From: Streptococcus pneumoniae
GTDB taxonomy: Bacteria > Bacillota > Bacilli > Lactobacillales > Streptococcaceae
DNA length: 64,000 bases
Direction of reading: 5' to 3'
Assembly: GCF_001457635.1 (NCBI RefSeq)
Contig: NZ_LN831051.1
Span: 496,001 to 560,000 of the forward strand
In this document: in pieces, positions 59,788 to 64,000 of the stretch
Layout of the letters: each line of letters starts with the position of its first letter
Numbering within the stretch: the first letter of the stretch is position 1
Translations under genes and position numbers: made by a program
Notes under the pieces: model-generated
The model's database searches: none
Seen by the model: the letters and a program-made list of their open reading frames with translations, nothing else
What the model was told of the DNA's origin: nothing

Positions 59788-60095
59788 AGCACGAAAATTC
59801 CACGAGGTCAACTACAGTCAGAAAGCTGAACAACAAGCCAAAACGCCCAAAAAAGGCGGCAAAAAGCAAGCACCTGCAAGCAACGTGCCGAAATGGTCAA
59901 ATCCTGATTATGTCAACGAATTAGACCCAAAAATCGTTGATATGCTAGTAGAATTTCACAAGTCACAAGTCACAAGGCACTTTGGAAACTCCCGAGGCGC
60001 AAGCAGAAATCGCCCAAAAACGTGAAGAAATCGAGCAAAGGAGAGCTGAGCTTGAGGATAAAAAACAAGAGCTTTTGAACCGCTTGAACAAATAG
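59788..60095 (+). pseudogene. Decayed C-terminal gene fragment (unidentified)
   Basis: From about 59788 one frame reads KFHEVNYSQKAEQQAKTP, KKGGKKQAPASNVPKWSNPDYV, ELDPKIVDMLVEFH without a start. A repeat-associated break (CAAGTCACAAGTCACAAG near 59957) shifts it; the next frame reads TPEAQAEIAQKREEIEQRRAE and ends KQELLNRLNK TAG at 60095. The lysine-rich linker and helical tail resemble the C-terminus of replication or mobile-element proteins, but I do not recognise the family. The remainder of 59695-60180 holds hairpins only. Confidence 0.55.
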
Positions 60096-60142
60096 AGTTT
60101 CGCAAGTATTATGCTTACAAATTACTTGAGCAATTAACTAAA

Positions 60143-60180
60143 ATATAAACCCTGCCTTTATATCTAGGCAGGGTTTATAT
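60143..60180. terminator. Bidirectional hairpin at the 3' end of the bacteriocin-like gene
   Basis: ATATAAACCCTGCC / GGCAGGGTTTATAT 14-bp stem with a 10-nt loop and T tail in both directions. Confidence 0.85.
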
Positions 60181-60181
60181 T

Positions 60182-60841
60182 TTAGAAATTCACGTAGGTT
60201 GTTACGGTTTTTACATACCCAGTATAGTTTGAGTTTCTATAGTATTCAGTGATAAACTTCCATTTTCTTTGAGCAACATGGATATAAGTACTTGTTATGT
60301 AGTATGGATATGGGCTTTGTGAATCCAAGTAAGACTGATAAGCTTGTATACCAAAATATGCTCCACCAATTATTGCACCCCATGGACCCCCCAATAAAGC
60401 ACCTATCCTACCAATCATATAACTGATTCCAGCACCAGTCATGAAGTTAGCGAATGTGTTAGCTTGTTTATTCCCATGTATTGTGTTGACGTAATTCCAA
60501 ACATTAGGATCGTATGATCTAAAAGATATATTTAGGTCGATTTCATTCTTTTGATAAGCCATATAAAATGCCCCATTGATATAGACGCCGTCAGCACGTC
60601 GTTCAATAGTGTCTACACTTCCATCTGGATTGACAACCTCAAGAACTTCATCGCTTAAAATATTTACTTGCGTATCTCCGAACCGCACTGATGAGCCATT
60701 CTCAAACTGAGCCTCACCAGATACAACTTTAGAGTTTGCCGATAAGCTATCATCAGCAAAAACAACAAGCGACGGGGAAATGCTAGACATACAGAAAACA
60801 GACATAACTAGCAAACACATGCATTTAAACATCTTAGACAT
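60182..60841 (-). CDS. Secreted bacteriocin-like protein (possible geobacillin-26-like)
   Basis: A 219-residue protein with a clear signal peptide (about 1-30; ends SLVVFA|DDSL). The mature part begins with a beta-rich segment ('VLEVVNPDGSVDTIERRADGVYINGAFY'-like, split), then a glycine-rich hydrophobic stretch, 'GAGISYMIGRIGALLGG' and 'WGAIIGGAYFGIQAY' (about 135-165), then a Tyr-rich tail. The amphipathic Gly-rich segment is common in bacteriocins and membrane-acting toxins, and the layout resembles the geobacillin-26 family; this is recall, not a search result. AAAGGAG precedes the ATG, and TATAAT lies at 60882-60887 (minus strand). A divergent 65-residue membrane protein is 80 bp away. 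Confidence 0.7.
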   Translation of the reverse strand: MSKMFKCMCLLVMSVFCMSSISPSLVVFADDSLSANSKVVSGEAQFENGSSVRFGDTQVNILSDEVLEVVNPDGSVDTIERRADGVYINGAFYMAYQKNEIDLNISFRSYDPNVWNYVNTIHGNKQANTFANFMTGAGISYMIGRIGALLGGPWGAIIGGAYFGIQAYQSYLDSQSPYPYYITSTYIHVAQRKWKFITEYYRNSNYTGYVKTVTTYVNF

Positions 60842-60921
60842 AACGGAAACTCCTTTGTATTTTTGATTTTTTTCAACTTTTATTATACAATAAAACCAAA
60901 TAAAAAGAAAGCGGTAACAAT

Positions 60922-61119
60922 ATGCTTAATGCGAAAATTTTTTATATATTTTTATGTTTGATCGTTATCGAAACTACAGGCTTGTTGTTGTTGAAAAGAG
61001 GTCTCGAAATGGGTTATTTAGACACAGAAGCTATTATCCTCGCAGTTTTTTCATTTGCTTTTTACAACCTATGTTCATTCGCTTGGGTCTGCTCTACAAT
61101 AAAAAACAATAAAAAATAA
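60922..61119 (+). CDS. Small two-helix membrane protein (candidate immunity protein)
   Basis: A 65-residue protein, almost entirely two hydrophobic helices (about 6-25 and 36-57) with a lysine-rich end (IKNNKK). It starts 80 bp from the divergent bacteriocin-like gene and shares its AT-rich promoter region. Size, topology and position fit an immunity protein. No family recognised. It is followed by a strong terminator at 61166. Confidence 0.6.
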   Translation: MLNAKIFYIFLCLIVIETTGLLLLKRGLEMGYLDTEAIILAVFSFAFYNLCSFAWVCSTIKNNKK

Positions 61120-61165
61120 ATAGACGTATTTTCAAAAAAAAAAAAAAATGCATATTTATTTTAGT

Positions 61166-61194
61166 AAAACGACGATTTAAATCGTCGTTTTTTT
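61166..61194 (+). terminator. Terminator hairpin bordering the group II intron
   Basis: AAAACGACGATTTAAATCGTCGTTTT is a perfect palindrome followed by more T. The intron begins within a few bases of its T tract, which is the typical target of IIC-type introns. A run of about fifteen A lies just upstream (from 61136). Confidence 0.88.
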
Positions 61195-61880
61195 GTAGTA
61201 CGACGGGCATGTCGTATATCTGAGGTGCAAGTCCTCCGTGGGCACTTGCTACCGGTGAACCCAAAAGCGATTCCCAAGCCTGACTATCGTGAGGTAGCGG
61301 GGAGAGGAAGAGATAGCGAAATCGTGGCTCTACGAACAGGAACGTGATAGCAAGGCGTATATAGCGGATAAGGAGGCTTCAAACTCTAAAGTCCAAAAAG
61401 GTAGTCGTAACCTATATGTGTAAATCACGAGAGTAATTGAATTCGGACTAAGGTTTGTGTGAAAAAGATAAATCTTTCTAGAGTCTAAAGACTCTGCGTC
61501 AGATTTCCTATTTTCACTGTAACCTTTTAACGTCCTCATATCTTGTATAAACGAGGAAAGATGTACGACTTATCCCGTGAGGTTTCATGAGCGCTGAAAG
61601 CGTAGTAACAACGAATCATGAGAAGTCAGCCGAGCCCATAGTAGTGAGGAAACTTCCGTAATGGAAGTGGAGCGAAGGGGTGAATACTCAAACAGTCTGG
61701 GGAGAGACTGTTTGAGGTCTGTCGCTAGAAAGAGAAAACGACAGATCGAAGTAATCCTACTTCACTTGTGTCTGTAAAATGAGTGGTCTGATAGAACTGG
61801 ACTTTGACACGTAATGACTAGATGAAGGTTCACCAATATAAGATGTCCCTCAGGCACCAAAACAAGAAAGGAATACGCAC

Positions 61881-63158
61881 ATGTCAAAATTGCTAGATAA
61901 GATATTATCACGCGAAAATATGCTGGAAGCCTACAATCAAGTAAAATCCAATAAAGGCTCAGCTGGGATTGATGGAATGACTATCGAAGAGATGGATAAT
62001 TATCTCAGACAAAACTGGCGCTTGACTAAGGAACTGATAAAACAGAGAAAATATAAGCCTCAACCAGTTCTTAGAGTTGAGATTCCTAAACCAAACGGAG
62101 GTATCCGTCAACTAGGAATTCCAACAGTTATGGATAGAATGATTCAACAGGCCATTGTCCAAGTTATTAGCCCCATTTGTGAACCCCATTTCTCAGATAC
62201 GAGTTATGGCTTCAGACCAAATAGGTCATGTGAAAAAGCCATCATGAAGTTCTTAGAGTACTTAAATGACGGCTATGAGTGGATAGTGGATATAGACCTA
62301 GAGAAATTTTTCGATACGGTTCCTCAAGATAGATTGATGTCCTTGGTACATAACATTATCGAAGACGGAGATACGGAATCCCTGATTCGTAAGTATCTTC
62401 ATTCAGGTGTTATCATTAATGGTCAGCGTCATAAAACGCTAGTTGGCACGCCACAGGGAGGAAATTTATCTCCTCTCTTATCCAATGTCATGCTTAATGA
62501 ATTGGACAAGGAATTAGAAAAGAGGGGACTTCGATTTGTGCGCTACGCAGATGATTGTGTGATTACGGTCGGAAGCGAGGCAGCCGCTAAGCGTGTGATG
62601 TATTCAGCCAGTCGTTTTATTGAGAAGCGACTAGGTTTGAAAGTAAATATGACCAAGGCTAAGATTACCAGACCAAGAGAGCTGAAATACTTAGGTTTTG
62701 GGTTCTGGAAATCATCAGATGGTTGGAAAAGTCGTCCCCATCAAGATAGTGTTCGGAGATTTAAGCTTAAATTGAAGAAACTAACACAGAGGAAATGGAG
62801 TATAGACTTAACAAGACGTATTGAGCAACTGAATTTGTCTATTCGAGGATGGATAAACTATTTCTCGCTGGGAAATATGAAGCGCATAGTCGCTAGCATA
62901 GATGAGCGCTTGCGTACTCGCCTACGAGTGATTATCTGGAAGCAATGGAAGAAGAAATCGAGACGACTATGGGGATTGCTTAAGTTAGGAGTTCCTAAAT
63001 GGATAGCAGATAAGGTATCTGGCTGGGGCGACCATTATCAATTAGTAGCTCAGAAGTCGGTACTTAAACGTGCTATATCAAAACCAGTCCTTGAAAAACG
63101 TGGACTGGTTTCGTGTTTGGATTATTACCTTGAACGACATGCGTTAAAAGTTAGTTGA
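61881..63158 (+). CDS. ltrA: Group II intron reverse transcriptase/maturase (endonuclease-minus)
   Basis: A 425-residue intron-encoded protein. RT motifs: 'GSAGIDGMTIEEM', 'IPKPNGGIRQLGIPT', 'YGFRPNRS', 'WIVDIDLEKFFDTV', the catalytic YADD ('RYADDCVITV'), and 'LKYLGF'. The maturase (X) domain follows with the GIIM region 'IRGWINYFSLGNMK'. No HNH endonuclease is attached, so integration would rely on single-stranded or replication-fork targets, in line with the IIC-like terminator site. The frame is intact, so the intron may still be active. Confidence 0.95.
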   Translation: MSKLLDKILSRENMLEAYNQVKSNKGSAGIDGMTIEEMDNYLRQNWRLTKELIKQRKYKPQPVLRVEIPKPNGGIRQLGIPTVMDRMIQQAIVQVISPICEPHFSDTSYGFRPNRSCEKAIMKFLEYLNDGYEWIVDIDLEKFFDTVPQDRLMSLVHNIIEDGDTESLIRKYLHSGVIINGQRHKTLVGTPQGGNLSPLLSNVMLNELDKELEKRGLRFVRYADDCVITVGSEAAAKRVMYSASRFIEKRLGLKVNMTKAKITRPRELKYLGFGFWKSSDGWKSRPHQDSVRRFKLKLKKLTQRKWSIDLTRRIEQLNLSIRGWINYFSLGNMKRIVASIDERLRTRLRVIIWKQWKKKSRRLWGLLKLGVPKWIADKVSGWGDHYQLVAQKSVLKRAISKPVLEKRGLVSCLDYYLERHALKVS

Positions 63159-63190
63159 ACCGCCGTATGCCGAACGGCATGTACGGTGGT
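63159..63190 (+). ncRNA. Domain V of the group II intron
   Basis: ACCGCCGTATGCCGAACGGCATGTACGGTGGT (in two halves) folds as a 9-bp lower stem, bulge and short upper stem capped by a GAAC loop; the lower-stem triad CGC fits class C introns. It begins at the base after the RT stop codon. Confidence 0.85.
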
Positions 63191-63448
63191 GTGAGAGGGG
63201 CTAGAGATTATCCCCTACTCGATTAACTCCCCTGAAATTTATTTTAATTATGCAAATTTCACGTATTTTTGATGCTGAGACGACGATCTGGGAACTTTTC
63301 AGATATTTTTTTGACTATCTAAAATCTATCATTAGAAAAGCTTAGAGCGCCAAAGGATTTGAGCGTTTTTCTGATTTTTAAGACTTTTTCCCAGTCTCTT
63401 TTTCGATTGAAGATGTAATTATTCTACTAACTAACTAACTTCTTAGTA

Positions 63449-63520
63449 CTAGCCAACAACGATAATCATAATTCCTCCTAAAATTAGGAATAATAAAGGC
63501 AATAGTTTTTGTTTTTTCAT
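63449..63520 (-). CDS. 23-residue SHP-like hydrophobic peptide
   Basis: Minus-strand ORF encoding MKKQKLLPLLFLILGGIMIIVVG then TAG: two N-terminal lysines, a hydrophobic middle and a C-terminal GGIMIIVVG. The length, charge and end resemble streptococcal SHP pheromone precursors, whose mature C-termini read for example EGIIVIVVG. The ribosome site GAGG lies 8 bp before the ATG. A candidate minus-strand promoter has TAAAAT. It is divergent from the MFS-like gene, with start codons 94 bp apart. No Rgg regulator is in the window. Alternatively a type I toxin-like peptide. 63224-63448 contains no other gene. Confidence 0.6.
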   Translation of the reverse strand: MKKQKLLPLLFLILGGIMIIVVG

Positions 63521-63614
63521 GTAAAAAACCTCACTTTTGTTTTCTGCTATTTTATGCTAAAATATTAAAAATCAAATTTAATTCCAAAGTTTGTAACTAA
63601 AGGGGGAGCGCTAC

Positions 63615-64000
63615 ATGTCTAATTCATTTGTCAAGTTGTTAGTCTCTCAATTATTTGCAAATTTAGCAGATATTTTCTTTAGAGTAACAATCATTGCTAA
63701 CATATACATTATTTCAAAATCAGTAATTGCCACATCACTAGTTCCTATCTTAATAGGAATATCCTCTTTTGTTGCGAGTCTTTTAGTTCCGTTGGTTACT
63801 AAAAGGTTAGCGCTAAATAGGGTTTTATCTTTATTTCAATTTGGAAAGACTATATTATTGGCGATACTGGTAGGAATGTTTACCGTAATGCAATCCGTAG
63901 CGCCTTTGGTGACCTATCTATTTGTTGTTGCAATTTCCATACTAGATGGTTTTGCAGCACCCGTTTCCTATGCTATTGTGCCACGCTATGCGACCGATTT
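63615..64000 (+). CDS. MFS-like membrane transporter, 5' part (cut by window end)
   Basis: The first 128 codons of a membrane protein with hydrophobic helices, starting MSNSFVKLLVSQLFANLADIFF. The pattern of helices and 'LVTKRLALNRVLSL' (cytoplasmic loop) suggests an MFS efflux-type transporter, of the sort often beside peptide-regulated or bacteriocin genes. AAGGGGGAG precedes the ATG at 6 bp. An extended -10 TGCTAAAAT (63555-63563) drives it divergently from the SHP-like gene. It runs off the window end. Confidence 0.75.
   Translation, partial: MSNSFVKLLVSQLFANLADIFFRVTIIANIYIISKSVIATSLVPILIGISSFVASLLVPLVTKRLALNRVLSLFQFGKTILLAILVGMFTVMQSVAPLVTYLFVVAISILDGFAAPVSYAIVPRYATD

Larger units (their letters stand above)
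61198..63223 (+). mobile_element. Group II intron, about 2.03 kb, IIC-like target choice
   Basis: A ribozyme intron with internal reverse transcriptase. The 5' side (GTACGACGGGCATGTCGTATATCTGAGGTGC...) has the GGCATG and GTGCAAGTCC elements of domain I, followed by 660 nt of structured non-coding RNA. The ORF at 61881-63158 lies in domain IV, domain V is at 63159-63190 and a domain VI-like helix with a bulged A ends near 63223 (CCCCTACTCGAT). It is inserted directly after a rho-independent terminator. The exact boundaries are estimates: the 5' GUACG start differs from GUGYG. Confidence 0.85.

Noticed and set aside
60143..60180. Inverted repeat as an attachment site
   Set aside because: It is a perfect hairpin with T tails at the end of a gene, and no second copy marks an element boundary.

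Overview
The window is a low-GC Firmicute chromosome segment that I assign to Streptococcus pneumoniae or a very close mitis-group relative. The evidence is specific: comC encodes a mature peptide identical to competence-stimulating peptide CSP-1, comCDE is flanked by tRNA-Arg and tRNA-Glu, cbpA/pspC lies beside the rr06/hk06 two-component pair, cbpD and pcsB are present, and there are BOX and 107-bp RUP repeats. The species assignment rests on recalled sequences, not on a search.

Layout. 1-3.4 kb: the origin region, with the 5' part of dnaA (cut by the window edge), DnaA boxes, parB and htrA, all on the minus strand. 3.5-6.8 kb: rlmH, tRNA-Arg, the comCDE quorum-sensing operon, tRNA-Glu and tRNA-Asn. 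6.8-9.1 kb: a TetR regulator with two matching operators, facing a heavily decayed YhgE/Pip-type membrane protein gene. 9.1-17.8 kb: yfhO, a YkpA-type ABC-F ATPase, trpS, guaB, recF and yaaA. 17.9-29.1 kb: two M16-peptidase-like genes, rodZ, pgsA, ecfA1A2T, mreCD, the WalR-type pcsB gene, rpsB and tsf. Two parS sites (in yfhO and ecfA1) serve the ParB encoded near the origin.

29.1-30.6 kb is a transposon graveyard: IS66 pieces, an IS630 fragment, one complete RUP and one RUP end. 30.6-39.4 kb holds cysK, a YigZ-family gene, the competence operon comFA-comFC behind a ComX box, hpf, gdpP, rplI, dnaB and a veg homologue. 39.4-43.8 kb holds the competence-induced murein hydrolase cbpD and a TPP-riboswitch operon for uptake of a thiamine precursor. 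43.9-46.8 kb is ctsR-clpC with a CtsR operator. Two BOX elements precede rr06-hk06, a small methyltransferase-like membrane protein and a short single-R-domain cbpA allele. 51.9-59.7 kb holds dusB, hslO, an Mga-like regulator and the glycerol genes glpK-glpO-glpF.

The last 4 kb is the accessory part: a decayed gene tail, a secreted bacteriocin-like protein facing a 65-residue membrane protein (a possible toxin and immunity pair), a complete-looking group II intron placed directly after a terminator hairpin, an unlisted 23-residue SHP-like hydrophobic peptide gene, and the start of an MFS-like transporter divergent from it.

Competence is the connecting theme. ComE-type repeats drive comCDE, ComX boxes drive comFA-comFC and cbpD, and CiaR-type repeats drive htrA, whose family feeds back on competence. 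The most novel material is the SHP-like peptide with its divergent transporter, and the bacteriocin-like cassette next to the intron.
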